Assembly: GCA_021647705.1 (NCBI GenBank)
Contig: JAKIUF010000006.1
Location: 83,562 to 147,561, forward strand
DNA: 64,000 nucleotides
From: Gammaproteobacteria bacterium
GTDB taxonomy: Bacteria; Pseudomonadota; Gammaproteobacteria; SZUA-152
Direction of reading: 5' to 3'
Shown here: positions 9,149 to 18,077 of the stretch, piece by piece
Layout: the number at the start of each line of letters is the position of its first letter
Numbering within the stretch: the first letter of the stretch is position 1
Program-made: the position numbers and the translations under genes
The notes under the pieces: generated by a model
Database searches by the model: none
What the model was told of the DNA's origin: nothing
Seen by the model: the letters and a program-made list of their open reading frames with translations, nothing else

Positions 9149-10072
9149 TTAAGAACGCCCATGTGCCAATAAAAAATCGATCTCCGGCCCTTTAGGCACA
9201 ATGCCACTAGGATTAAGCATTTTATGACTGGCATAATAATGATATTTAACATGATCCATGTTCACCGTTTTCGCCACACCAGGTATTTGATACAGCTCCC
9301 TTGTGTAGGCCCACAAATTCGGATAATCCACTAGGCGTTTTTTATTGCATTTGAAATGACCGACATACACCGCATCAAAACGCACCAGAGTGACAAATAA
9401 TCGCCAATCCGCCTCGGTGATGTTTGCACTCACAAGATACCGCTGAGAGGCCAGTCGTATCTCTAGCTCGTCCAGCGTTGTGAATAACTGATCAAATCCC
9501 TGCTCGTAAGCCTTTTGCGTGCTGGCAAAACCGGCCCGATACACACCGTTATTCACTGTGTGATACACCACTTCGTTAATGGTATCAATTTCTTCACGCA
9601 AAGACTGTGGATAAAAATCAATTTCGGCACATACACCAGCACAATCATTAAATGCAGAATTCAACATGCGTATAATTTCTGAGGATTCGTTATTCACAAT
9701 AGTATTGCGCTGTTTATCCCATAAAACAGGCACGGTCACCAGGCCATCAAAACCCACATCGGCTATTTGATAAATTTCAGCCATTGTTTGGGTGTTATTG
9801 ACCTGATCTGGAGTCGCCCCAGGGTATTCCCCGAACACCCAGCTTTGCGCAGGCATCAGCGGATGTACCACAGACACCGAAATGGCATTCTCCAAGCCCT
9901 TGAGCACCCGGAAAATCAACGTACGATGCGCCCATGGGCAGGCATAAGAGACATAAAGATGATAACGCCCTGGCTCGGCAGAAAATCCCCCCTCACCTGT
10001 GGGGCCGGGGCTGCCATCCGGCGTTATCCAATTTCTGAAACCTGATGTTACCCGGACAAATTCACCTTTCAT
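9149..10072 (-). CDS. Glutathionyl-hydroquinone reductase-like glutathione S-transferase (YqjG/ECM4 family)
   Basis: A 307-residue Xi-class GST-like protein. The thioredoxin-fold half carries YACPWAHR, with catalytic Cys45 in the CPWA motif, and the expected hydrophobic follow-on LIFRVLKGLE. The helical half contains ANITEADWRLFVTLVRFDAVYVGHFKCN, a signature of this family. Members use glutathione to reduce glutathionyl-hydroquinones and release the free hydroquinone; they are cytosolic. Length is slightly short of the usual 320-330. A GAGGAGC ribosome site precedes the ATG. No operon partner is seen. The 232 bases upstream, to the lipase gene, hold nothing recognisable. Confidence 0.88.
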   Translation of the reverse strand: MKGEFVRVTSGFRNWITPDGSPGPTGEGGFSAEPGRYHLYVSYACPWAHRTLIFRVLKGLENAISVSVVHPLMPAQSWVFGEYPGATPDQVNNTQTMAEIYQIADVGFDGLVTVPVLWDKQRNTIVNNESSEIIRMLNSAFNDCAGVCAEIDFYPQSLREEIDTINEVVYHTVNNGVYRAGFASTQKAYEQGFDQLFTTLDELEIRLASQRYLVSANITEADWRLFVTLVRFDAVYVGHFKCNKKRLVDYPNLWAYTRELYQIPGVAKTVNMDHVKYHYYASHKMLNPSGIVPKGPEIDFLLAHGRS

Positions 10073-10304
10073 ATCTTGCTCCTCTTTGTTTAGAGTCAGT
10101 ATAAACAGACGAGAAAAAGATCAAAGCGCAAAAAATCGACCGGCTTGATCGAATTATTTGAAGGGAGAGCTAATCACACAGGCTTCAGGGTTTGCCTATA
10201 ACTAACGAGCTTAGCCTTGGTGATTTGTAGTATTTGAAATTTAGGCGTTGCCATTGCTAACAACAAAGAGCACCTGCAAGGGACGTGAAGGAATACAAAA
10301 TTGT

Positions 10305-11324
10305 CTATTTTTTGTTACGCATTACCGCATATGCCGCCAATTTATTACTGTATGCTTTAATAAAATGGTCTGTGGCTCCTGCCTTACCCCATGTCAGTAT
10401 CAATCGGTTTAAAAGTTGTATCGCCCGATCTATGATAGTCGGGTTTTGCAAAAGTCGTAGATCACTGTGGTCGGTATTTTTACTGGCTGTGAGAAACCTC
10501 ATGTCACCATGATGGCAATAACCCACTGTTTTTTCCAGCACCTTAACAATAGCCCCACTCACAAATGGTATATGCGCAACCTCAAATATACTGATCAATA
10601 AATGCTGTATATAGGCTGGGGGTACACGAGGAACAAGATCCGCAGCATTCACAATACGATAAATAGGTGTTTTGATATCGTCACCAAAGTTTGACGATGC
10701 AACTCTCGGACTACCAAAAGTGTAACAGGCTCCCAGACTGTCGGATGCCAAAAACTTGGTGGCACACAATGCCAATGCCCCTCCCAATGAATGCCCAGTT
10801 ATATAAAGCGGGTACCCATTATTTTGTAACAGCGCCAGCTCGGCCTCAATATCGGCTTTAACCTTACCAAAAGCCTGATAAAATCCACTGTGTATCTGAT
10901 ACCCATCAATTTCTGTTGTTGTAGCCTTAAGATCGGCTTTAATATCTCTTATATCTGCCTCGGTTCCCCTGAATGATAAAACATTCATCTGGTATTTTTC
11001 GCTTGTGGCCAGAAAGGCCTGTGTACCATCAACATTGAACACAGATGACAATACAAAATCGCTAATAGTCAGATAGCTTTTCAACTCAGCTTCAGCATCA
11101 CCACTTAACTGCTGCTTGTCACTTAACAACTTCTCCAGCATTTTTTTAATGGATTTCGAGTCAGATTTTTCAGTCAACGTCGTCGCAACATCATCAATAT
11201 TAATACTGCCTTCAAATTTAAAATACGCGAGCCGTGCCATTTCAGCCATCAGCCAGGCAGTTCTATCACTATATGCCGCACGACTCACCGGAGGCTTCAG
11301 CAGGTTTTTATTATCGAAATACAT
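10305..11324 (-). CDS. Class 3 (alpha/beta hydrolase) lipase family protein
   Basis: A 339-residue protein with the lipase nucleophile elbow ITGHSLGGALALC (Ser179) and the preceding SFRGTEADIRDIKADL block typical of fungal-type class 3 lipases. The probable catalytic Asp lies in NAADLVPRVPP and the His in YCHHGDMRF. No signal peptide is evident, so it may be cytosolic or exported by another route. An N-terminal helical part of about 110 residues precedes the hydrolase core. Substrate unknown: it may be a triacylglycerol lipase, phospholipase or phospholipase-type effector. It sits at the border of the defence region, but nothing ties it functionally to those genes. An AAGGAG site lies about 20 bases before the ATG. 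Confidence 0.82.
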   Translation of the reverse strand: MYFDNKNLLKPPVSRAAYSDRTAWLMAEMARLAYFKFEGSINIDDVATTLTEKSDSKSIKKMLEKLLSDKQQLSGDAEAELKSYLTISDFVLSSVFNVDGTQAFLATSEKYQMNVLSFRGTEADIRDIKADLKATTTEIDGYQIHSGFYQAFGKVKADIEAELALLQNNGYPLYITGHSLGGALALCATKFLASDSLGACYTFGSPRVASSNFGDDIKTPIYRIVNAADLVPRVPPAYIQHLLISIFEVAHIPFVSGAIVKVLEKTVGYCHHGDMRFLTASKNTDHSDLRLLQNPTIIDRAIQLLNRLILTWGKAGATDHFIKAYSNKLAAYAVMRNKK

Positions 11325-11355
11325 ATCTTCGTTACCTGTCCTGTATTAAAAGGAG

Positions 11356-11532
11356 TTATTTTTTGATATTACACAACTTCACTGTTTTTCGTTGCAACCG
11401 TGACAACTGAATAATCTCCATCAATCGTTGAATATGTGATATCCGTGATGGAGGTACAGCAAACAGCTCGGCGACTTTTTTAATGGTATGTTTACCAAAC
11501 GATGCAATAACCCAGTAGAAAACTCTAATCAT
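11356..11532 (-). CDS. 58-residue helix-turn-helix-like fragment
   Basis: A short open frame ends about 30 bases before the lipase start. It contains FGKHTIKKVAELFAVPPSRI then SHIQRLMEII, which reads like a helix-turn-helix. It resembles the C-terminal HTH tail of REP-associated transposases (compare the C-terminus of the protein at 43487) or a small regulator. No convincing ribosome site is seen. It could be a regulator remnant or a leader of the lipase gene. Confidence 0.35.
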   Translation of the reverse strand: MIRVFYWVIASFGKHTIKKVAELFAVPPSRISHIQRLMEIIQLSRLQRKTVKLCNIKK

Positions 11533-11552
11533 AGTTAATGTACCATGCGATT

Positions 11553-11573
11553 ATAGTGAATTTATTTCACTAT
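11553..11573. promoter_or_regulatory. Perfect palindrome ATAGTGAA-N5-TTCACTAT
   Basis: An 8-base-arm inverted repeat with a 5-base AT spacer lies about 20 bases upstream of the HTH-like frame at 11356-11532 and upstream of the lipase. Its size and AT-rich centre suit a dimeric regulator's operator. Binding is inferred, not shown. Confidence 0.35.
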
Positions 11574-11596
11574 GGCGTCAAGTAATGACCCTTTTT

Positions 11597-11887
11597 CCAC
11601 TGCCATTAAGTTAAGCACGTTTGTTCAAGTCTGCGGAGCAATTCGGAATAAAGGAAACCCGGAAACCTGTCGCGTTGTCAAATTTCGTGCTTGTCAACAC
11701 AGAGTTCACAGAGGAGCAAAGACACAGAGAAAAACACTAAAAACTCTGCGCCTCTGTGTCTCTGTGACCTCTGTGTAACAGACGCTGTGCTTTTTGTTTC
11801 CACATTACTCGCCATGGCACATGGTTGGCTGCACAATGTGTACTTAATCGACAAAAATAAGCATTCATTTCTTAACTTAATGACATT
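11597..11887. mobile_element. MITE-like element with GCAGAG stem-loop, copy 2
   Basis: The left end CCACTGCCATTAAGTTAAG and right end CTTAACTTAATGACATT are inverted repeats of each other with few mismatches. The flanks GACCCTTTTT (11587-11596) and GACTCTTTTC (11888-11897) agree at 8 of 10 positions, which suggests an aged target-site duplication. The centre (11697-11780) is a hairpin of ACAGAG/CTCTGTGT repeats. It carries no coding gene and shares ends and core with 8802-9078. Confidence 0.7.
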
Positions 11888-11942
11888 GACTCTTTTCCTT
11901 GTTTTTCTCAACATCTATTTTGTATGGAAATCAACCACTTTA

Positions 11943-12266
11943 TCACTCAGCAGACGGAAAACGTGGCGGAGCATCCATAAACCGGGAACTAATCCAAAGC
12001 ATCAGCAAGAATACCAATGATGCAAGCGCATAAATTAATCCCGTGCTTTGCTTAAACAAATTAGAGCAATAGAGGAAAACTCCGTAAACAAGCGGATAAA
12101 TCAAAGCTCCCCAAAGAAAAAACTTTCCCATTACACGACAATACAAAGGAACCTTCAAAGAAGAGGTGCTGGCTAGCCCCATAATACTTGCTATTGCGAT
12201 AAAAGGATAAATTATTAAAGGGATCGCACCAATCACAAGCAGGGTGATTCTTAATATTTCAATCAT
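11943..12266 (-). CDS. Small membrane protein, unknown
   Basis: A 107-residue protein with three likely membrane segments: residues 5-28 (ITLLVIGAIPLIIYPFIAIA), 45-67 (a segment with GALIYPLVYGVFLY) and 78-93 (YALASLVFLLMLWI). The loops are short and partly basic. It lies directly downstream of the Wadjet operon on the same strand, 225 bases after jetD. The intervening bases hold no gene, so cotranscription is possible but not indicated. I do not recognise a family. The hydrophobic pattern supports a real gene. Confidence 0.5.
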   Translation of the reverse strand: MIEILRITLLVIGAIPLIIYPFIAIASIMGLASTSSLKVPLYCRVMGKFFLWGALIYPLVYGVFLYCSNLFKQSTGLIYALASLVFLLMLWISSRFMDAPPRFPSAE

Positions 12267-12490
12267 TTTATTGCATCAGCCCGGTAGTTGATATGTCATA
12301 TACTCATGGTTGCTTCAAACATGCACGACTTTGTGCGGCCATTAAATCTGAAATCTCGAATTCATTCATCATTACGTCATAAATCAGGCGTTGTTCGATA
12401 CCAAAACCACGTTATGCTCAGGTTTCATTGGCGAAGACCTCTTATTATCGCTGCATCTCTCACTGCGCACCCAAAAAGCTCTACTCTGGG

Positions 12491-13651
12491 TTAACCCATA
12501 ATACATTGCCAAACGTATTCCCAGGATAACCGTTCCTGTTCAAGTCGAATCTGACTTCCCCATTTGTTTTCCAGTAACTTTTTATACATTTCCTTTTCAT
12601 CACCAGTAAGGCAGTTCGCATCAATGACTTTACTAGGCTTATTTTCATGGACCCACAGGCTTTTGTGCATTAACAAGGTTTGTTCATCCATGAGAATCGA
12701 CGTGATGTGCGGCAGGCTGGCTTTCGCTCTGCCAAGAATGGCAAAACCATGGGTATCAATATCCCCCCAATAAAAACCCTGACTCTGTTTCACCCAGGGA
12801 ATTTGCGCCAGCAAGTCCACACTGTAACCGAGCCCCATGATCACAACGGATCCCGGAATATCATTAAAAGCCAAGCCTGTTTGAATATTTTCGACAATAT
12901 AAATTCGTTTGACAGGAAGGTTCAGGTTTTTCAGTTCATCAACCGGTGCGGTAATGTCGCCCAGTCCACCACATAGCTTGCGTAAACTGTCGTCCAGTAT
13001 TCGCATCCTGATGCGTGTGGGTTCACGGCGAATGCCGGTTATTGCATAAAAGTCACCGGGTTCACTTTCCAGCGCATGCAGGCAGGCCAGTAATTCACTG
13101 ATGAGTTTTTTATGGTTGCCCAGCCATTTGGTGTCTACGCCTTTGATTGGCAACTGACGAATATAAAGCTGGCGGTCCGGGTTGGCCTGTAACCAGGACA
13201 GGACGGCGGTCAGTTTTTGAATGTCGCTGTCCAGCACGTCTGCCAGAACCGGAAAATAGCGGGGCAGATGATTTGCGAGCGCGGGCCAACGTTCAACGAA
13301 CGCACAATAGCGGTTATGCGCGGTCTGCCAGCGCGTTTTTTCACCAATCCAGCTTGCGGCCTGATCCGGTGTCTGTAAAAGTAGTTTTTCGGGCAGGTCT
13401 TGCTGTCCCAGTTTACGCCAGCGGCGCGTGGTCCATACAAGCTCTCCAATGCCTTGCCAGTTTTGCCAGGCTACGACCCATTTTTTGACGGCGGATAAAT
13501 CACGTTCGGCTTGTTGTTCACTGGGTATGCCCAACGGAATGGATAATGGCCAGTGGCTATTGCCTGCGAGCCAGTCCCGGTGTTGATTTTGGTATTGCCT
13601 GCGTATCCGGGTGCTGACACCTTCGACATCAAGCAGGAAGGTTTTCGCCAT
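12491..13651 (-). CDS. jetD: Wadjet nuclease subunit JetD
   Basis: A 386-residue DUF3322/DUF2220 protein, the nuclease subunit of type I Wadjet. JetD cleaves circular plasmid DNA after the JetABC complex has extruded it. The N-terminal region (WPLSIPLGIPSEQQAERDL, WTTRRWRKLGQQDLPEKL) matches DUF3322. The C-terminal TOPRIM-like domain shows the acidic residues: the Glu in IYIVENIQTGLAF and the D-x-D in FYWGDIDTHGFAIL. The start overlaps the end of jetC by 23 bases, which indicates translational coupling. It is last in the jetABCD order on the minus strand. Length and motifs look intact, so the system is probably active. Confidence 0.92.
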   Translation of the reverse strand: MAKTFLLDVEGVSTRIRRQYQNQHRDWLAGNSHWPLSIPLGIPSEQQAERDLSAVKKWVVAWQNWQGIGELVWTTRRWRKLGQQDLPEKLLLQTPDQAASWIGEKTRWQTAHNRYCAFVERWPALANHLPRYFPVLADVLDSDIQKLTAVLSWLQANPDRQLYIRQLPIKGVDTKWLGNHKKLISELLACLHALESEPGDFYAITGIRREPTRIRMRILDDSLRKLCGGLGDITAPVDELKNLNLPVKRIYIVENIQTGLAFNDIPGSVVIMGLGYSVDLLAQIPWVKQSQGFYWGDIDTHGFAILGRAKASLPHITSILMDEQTLLMHKSLWVHENKPSKVIDANCLTGDEKEMYKKLLENKWGSQIRLEQERLSWEYVWQCIMG

Positions 13652-16600
13652 GGGCCTTGTTGTCTCGTGAAGTGCCCGACAGGGTGTCCGGTAAGTCCAG
13701 TTTTCGTGCCTGTTGATCGTATTCTATCTGCAATGTTGCGGATCGTTTACGTTCTGCGATATCCACAAAACAGGCTCCACCGATAAAAGGCTCCAGTGTC
13801 ATCACGGATTTCAACGGTGTCGCAACAATCATTTGAAAACCAAAATTGGTGAAAATTTTCATCGCCAGTTCGGTAAATTCGTTGTCGGCTTTGCCGAAAG
13901 CTTCATCCAGTACCACCGGCGCGTACATAGGCAGACCACCATCGCTGCCTCCCAATTGATAACGTAATGCCGCTGCCAGACAGGTGGTGGCCAGTTTTTC
14001 CCGTTGACCACCGGATTTGCCTGCTCCGGATCGGTACACTTCAACTTCATCTCCCTCTGCGTCATATTCGTAGCCCACAAAGTCTACATGCTGACGCACA
14101 TCCAGCACTTGTTCACGCCAGCGTTGTTGTTCGCTGTCCTGTCCACTCAGCTGATTCACCAGACTGCGCATCACGGCAAACCGTTCTTCGGCCAATGCGC
14201 GGTCAGTACCCCAGGCGTTGTCTAGCACTTGCTGAATCTGTCGTTGAAAATCCGTTACGCTGTCCAGTTGCCGATCATTAACCACAATTTGCAAATGTGT
14301 TCCGGGACTGAAATCTGCGCCGGACAAACTTTCATTCACTAATTCCATGCGGTCACGAATATCTTTGCGGGCCTGTCGCAGGTGTGTATTCAATGCAGCC
14401 AGATTTTCCGTGCTTTGCTCTTGTAACATTTCAAAAAAACGTTGTTCGAAGGCGGGTAATCCATCGTGTTCCAGTCGCTGTAGTTTGGCGAGAAACTCCG
14501 GGGCCGAGGCCAGACTGGCATCCATATCCGCGCCATCCTGGGGCCAAGTATTTTTAAAGCTGGCAAAAACACGTTCAATGTTTTTTTCCAGGGTATTGGT
14601 TTCTTCCTGCAAAACCCGTCTTTCTCCATTGAGATTGCGCTCCACCCGGGTTCGCTGTTGTTCCAGGTTTTTCAACGTCAAGGTTTGTTCCAATGCTGAG
14701 AACCGGGCTTCCAGCCCTTCGCTTTGGAAAGGTGTTAATGTCAGTGTTTTTATTAATACCTGTAGTTCGTTCAGTTCTTCCTGATGTTGATGAAGTTGTT
14801 CCTTGATATTGATCCGTTTGGCCTTGAGAGTGCTCCAGGCATTGTCTGCCGAGATTATTTTCTGTTTTTGTTTTTCAATTTTCTCACCCAGTTTTTGTAA
14901 TGTTGAATTGCCTTGGCGCAGTTCTTTCAGTGCTTTTTCCAGTTCGTGGATGCGCACCAGCAGTGGCGCAACATCCAGTTCCTGCCAGCGCAGGTTGGCC
15001 AGTGTGTGACAGGCTTTAAAATGATCGCTGTGTTGTGTTTCCTCATTTTTAAGCTGCGTTATCTGTTGGTCGAATTGACTGATTTCATCGGCAAGATGCT
15101 GAGCGCGGTTTTGGAATAAACCCAGTTTTTCCCGGTTATCAAAACCCAACACCCAGTGACGACGGTCATCGATCGCACGACGGTCATCTTTTTCATGGCG
15201 GGATTTGCCATGTTTGATTTGCCCTTCACGGGTAATGGCCCGTTCACTGTCGCGAAAAGCATGCAGGCTTTCGACACAGGCATAATTGAAACGGGCTTTG
15301 AGTTCCGCATCCAGCCAGGCACGGCACGCCGTTTCTTTCAGTTGCAGTTTGTAAATCAGGGAATTGTTGTGGATGGTTGCAGAACGTGTGTGACTTTTTG
15401 CAGTGAGGCGATGATAAACAAGACGTTGCTTCAGCCGGGTATCATTCACATAAGTGGTAACGGCGGCGTAGTGACGTTCATCCACCAGTAACGATAATGC
15501 AAAACCATGCAGCACACGTTCAATGGCTCCGCTCCAGAGCACGTCCTCCTCACGCACTTCAATCAATTCTCCAACAAAAGGCAGGTCTTCATCCAGCAGC
15601 CCCAGTGCATCGGTCAGTCGTACACGTAACTCCAGCATGTAAGCAGGAATATTGGAGGGTTGACGCTGCATGGCGTCGATTTCTTTCCGTACTTCAACAA
15701 ATTCGGTTTCGGTGTCTTTTTTCTGTTGCAGAAGCTGGAATTGACGATCACGCAGTGCTTCGCTTTTTTTCTGCCAGCTGTCAACATAGTCTCGTGCGTG
15801 TCCTGCCAGTTCGGCATAGGCCTGTGGTGAATCAGGCAAGACCCAGCCCAGTTGTTCACAAGCATGTTGTGCCTGAATGCGTTTCGCCAGTCGTTCATCA
15901 CGCTGTTGTTCACTCTGGCGTTTTTCCTGTTCGATTTGTTCGATGCGCCCGCCGCCCTGCTCCCGGCGATCCCTTTCCAGATTCGCCAGCTGCGTCTTGA
16001 GGTTTTCCAGATTTTCGCCTTGACGTTGTTCCTGTCCTTCAAGGCTCTGGTCTTCTGTGCGTAATCGGGAGAGTTCCTCCTCCAGCAATACGGCCTTGCG
16101 TTCATCCCGGTAAGCATCCACACCGACAATCAATTCATCGAGCTGATTGCTTTCCTGTAATACTTCCGTTAATCGCTGATGTTTTTCGCGCGCGGGTTGC
16201 AGGGTTTCGACTTGCTCGCGCGCAATCACCACAGATTGATGAGCAGCATCCAGTTCATCAAATTCCTCGACCAGACGTTCGGCAACCGCAAAGGTCTCCG
16301 GTTTGTCTAACATGAATTCACGCAGAAAGTGATTCAAGTCACCCAGGTTTTTTGCGGACTGGGTTTTGTGCAACAGCTTCAGGGCCATTTCGCTGTCAAT
16401 GCCCAGCAGGCGACGAAAGCGTTCACTGTAGGGTCTGAATTTATCGTTATGGTAAACGTCGTCCAGTTGCTGTTTCAGTTTGCGGATATCGAGTTTGAAA
16501 TCTGCCAGTTCCTGCATAACATCAAAAGGCCGTTCCGCCAGCATGTAATGGCGTTTGACATCGGCGCTGCGGGTTGTGGTACCACGTAACCAGTACAACT

Positions 16601-17009
16601 GAATCAGGCTCACCACCTGCCCTGCCTGATTGGCATACTCTACCATCAGTGCCGACCAGGTGCTGTCGGCCCGCAGGAACTGGGTGGCAATCTGGCCGGA
16701 ATCCACATCCTTCTGGTCCGCCCAGGCACCGCGAATATAGGAGACCAGGTTACGGTCATAACGGCCACGGTCTCCCTCCCTCGCGGCGGCATTGAAACCT
16801 AACCAGGGTGGTGGCACCAGCAAGGCGGAGAGTGCATCCAGCAATGTGGACTTGCCCGACCCTGAACGTCCGACAATCAGAAAACCGTCTGCGGCAACGG
16901 GGATATCATGCAACCCGGAAAAAGTGCCCCAGTTAAAAACCTGCAACCGGCGCATGCGATATTGCTCGGTCAACAACATATCCAGCGTAAGTTCTTCGAC
17001 ATTATTCAT
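13629..17009 (-). CDS. jetC: Wadjet SMC-like ATPase JetC
   Basis: From the ATG at 17009 this is a 1126-residue MukB/SMC-like ATPase (a start 9 codons longer is possible). Walker A GRSGSGKS lies at residues 47-54. Long coiled-coil arms (for example EGQEQRQGENLENLKTQLA and EKIEKQKQKIISADN) flank a hinge region. The C-terminal ATPase half has the ABC signature SGGQREKLATTCLAAALRYQ and Walker B APVVLDEAFGKAD. In Wadjet, JetC dimers extrude DNA loops to detect small circles. It overlaps jetB by 8 bases and jetD by 23, as expected of one operon. Length is as expected for the family. No frameshift is seen. Confidence 0.95.
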   Translation of the reverse strand: MNNVEELTLDMLLTEQYRMRRLQVFNWGTFSGLHDIPVAADGFLIVGRSGSGKSTLLDALSALLVPPPWLGFNAAAREGDRGRYDRNLVSYIRGAWADQKDVDSGQIATQFLRADSTWSALMVEYANQAGQVVSLIQLYWLRGTTTRSADVKRHYMLAERPFDVMQELADFKLDIRKLKQQLDDVYHNDKFRPYSERFRRLLGIDSEMALKLLHKTQSAKNLGDLNHFLREFMLDKPETFAVAERLVEEFDELDAAHQSVVIAREQVETLQPAREKHQRLTEVLQESNQLDELIVGVDAYRDERKAVLLEEELSRLRTEDQSLEGQEQRQGENLENLKTQLANLERDRREQGGGRIEQIEQEKRQSEQQRDERLAKRIQAQHACEQLGWVLPDSPQAYAELAGHARDYVDSWQKKSEALRDRQFQLLQQKKDTETEFVEVRKEIDAMQRQPSNIPAYMLELRVRLTDALGLLDEDLPFVGELIEVREEDVLWSGAIERVLHGFALSLLVDERHYAAVTTYVNDTRLKQRLVYHRLTAKSHTRSATIHNNSLIYKLQLKETACRAWLDAELKARFNYACVESLHAFRDSERAITREGQIKHGKSRHEKDDRRAIDDRRHWVLGFDNREKLGLFQNRAQHLADEISQFDQQITQLKNEETQHSDHFKACHTLANLRWQELDVAPLLVRIHELEKALKELRQGNSTLQKLGEKIEKQKQKIISADNAWSTLKAKRINIKEQLHQHQEELNELQVLIKTLTLTPFQSEGLEARFSALEQTLTLKNLEQQRTRVERNLNGERRVLQEETNTLEKNIERVFASFKNTWPQDGADMDASLASAPEFLAKLQRLEHDGLPAFEQRFFEMLQEQSTENLAALNTHLRQARKDIRDRMELVNESLSGADFSPGTHLQIVVNDRQLDSVTDFQRQIQQVLDNAWGTDRALAEERFAVMRSLVNQLSGQDSEQQRWREQVLDVRQHVDFVGYEYDAEGDEVEVYRSGAGKSGGQREKLATTCLAAALRYQLGGSDGGLPMYAPVVLDEAFGKADNEFTELAMKIFTNFGFQMIVATPLKSVMTLEPFIGGACFVDIAERKRSATLQIEYDQQARKLDLPDTLSGTSRDNKAHGENLPA

Positions 17010-17694
17010 TGTCGTGGCCTTCGTCCAATGGAACATCCTCTGCTAATAGAGACTGGTATTGCCGGAGCAGCGAACCAATTTGCTCGGCACTGAATAACAG
17101 CTTCAGTGTCGGTGCCACTTCATAACGCTCATCGCTGTCTCTTATCCGGCTGAGAATGCTGTTCTTTTTGGCTTTCTCAATGGCGGCATTAACCCGTTTG
17201 TCGAACCCGGCCCGGTCCGTGTTGATGCTTTGCTCGTAAAGCCCCAGTTGCTCACGCATATCCGTCGCAGACACTACTGCACGTAATCCTTGTGTTTCTG
17301 CTTCGGTCAATTGCTGACGGAGGTAAAGCATTAACACCGAATCAATAAAAGTCAGATTGGTACGACGCAATAGTGTGGGTGTTTCCAGATCTCCCGTGTC
17401 TGCCTGACGGGTAAAAGCCACTTGCATATCACGATCCAACACCAGCTCCAGAAACAACTCGGCGAGGCGTGAACGAATAAGTGCTTCATGACGCGACAGT
17501 ACCGGCCACAGTTTTGTATGTCGCTTCGCATCCAGCGAAGGGCCGGATAATAGTTGTACCAGCACACGTCGTGCATCCATGGGCAGCTGACCCAAATCCC
17601 CCGGAAACAATTCCGTGGAGACGTGCTCTTTTTCGTCTGCCTCATCTGGCAGCCGTTCAAGTAAGTCAGGTTCTTTTTCAGAATGTTCCATCAT
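17002..17694 (-). CDS. jetB: Wadjet kleisin-partner subunit JetB
   Basis: A 230-residue DUF4194 protein, analogous to MukE. It binds the kleisin JetA and the JetC heads. The visible family pattern is VRRVLVQLLSGPSLD-like (ARRVLVQLLSGPSLD), LWPVLSRHEALIRSRLAELF, then the winged-helix-like LPTLLRRTNLTF region (ETPTLLRRTNLTFIDSVLML). The gene starts 384 bases after the end of jetA instead of overlapping it, because dispersed repeats fill the gap. It overlaps jetC by a few bases. An internal promoter or readthrough may be needed for balanced expression. Confidence 0.88.
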   Translation of the reverse strand: MMEHSEKEPDLLERLPDEADEKEHVSTELFPGDLGQLPMDARRVLVQLLSGPSLDAKRHTKLWPVLSRHEALIRSRLAELFLELVLDRDMQVAFTRQADTGDLETPTLLRRTNLTFIDSVLMLYLRQQLTEAETQGLRAVVSATDMREQLGLYEQSINTDRAGFDKRVNAAIEKAKKNSILSRIRDSDERYEVAPTLKLLFSAEQIGSLLRQYQSLLAEDVPLDEGHDNE

Positions 17695-17754
17695 GCGGTT
17701 CTGTTTATAACGTAGAATATGCGCTCGTTAACTTTACACTTTAATGTGAATCAA

Positions 17755-17990
17755 GTGCTGAAAACACGCTATTTTTTAAAAAAATCACTGGGTATTTAAC
17801 ACAGAGATCGCAGAGGCACAGAGTTTTTAATGTTTTTCTCTGCGACCTCTGCGTCTCTGTGACCTCTGCGTTTATAACACGGCACTTGTCAGCACCACTA
17901 CAACATAACCTGCCAATACACTGGAACGCTCATCCAAGAGTTTAAATCTCTGGATTCCGGCTAAAAACATGCCGGAATGACGGTATTTTC
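17755..17990. repeat. GCAGAG stem-loop element, second family, copy 1 (inside the Wadjet operon)
   Basis: It starts AAGTGCTGAAAACAC and contains a hairpin at 17800-17875 (ACACAGAGATCGCAGAGGCA against TCTCTGTGACCTCTGCG). It continues with ACAACATAACCTGCCAATAC and ACTGGAACG, then a separate hairpin GATTCCGGCTAAAAACATGC...CGGAAT. The same order of blocks is found at 54803-55045 and 62885-63090. Only the hairpin core is shared with the MITE-like copies at 8.8 and 11.6 kb. Confidence 0.75.
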
Positions 17991-18002
17991 AGATCGTAGA
18001 CC

Positions 18003-18076
18003 GTAGGGTGGGCACGTCGTTTGTGCCCACGCGGTGATTCCACATCCGCGTGGGCAAAAAAACATGCCCACCCTAC
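18003..18076. repeat. GTAGGGTGGGCACG palindromic repeat, double-hairpin form
   Basis: GTAGGGTGGGCACG at 18003-18016 is matched by CATGCCCACCCTAC at 18063-18076. Between them are GGGCACGTCGTTTGTGCCC and a CGCGG...CCGCG hairpin. The unit ends 2 bases before the jetA stop codon. Related copies are at 49637-49650 and 55145-55172. Confidence 0.75.
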
Positions 18077-18077
18077 T

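Noticed and set aside
8817..9152. Several short open frames on both strands in the GCAGAG repeat
   Set aside because: The repeat is open in many frames by composition. The peptides (rich in Arg, Leu, Cys) are typical repeat artefacts.
10073..10304. Gap between the GST-like gene and the lipase as a small-RNA site
   Set aside because: No stable hairpin with a T-run or promoter pair could be recognised.
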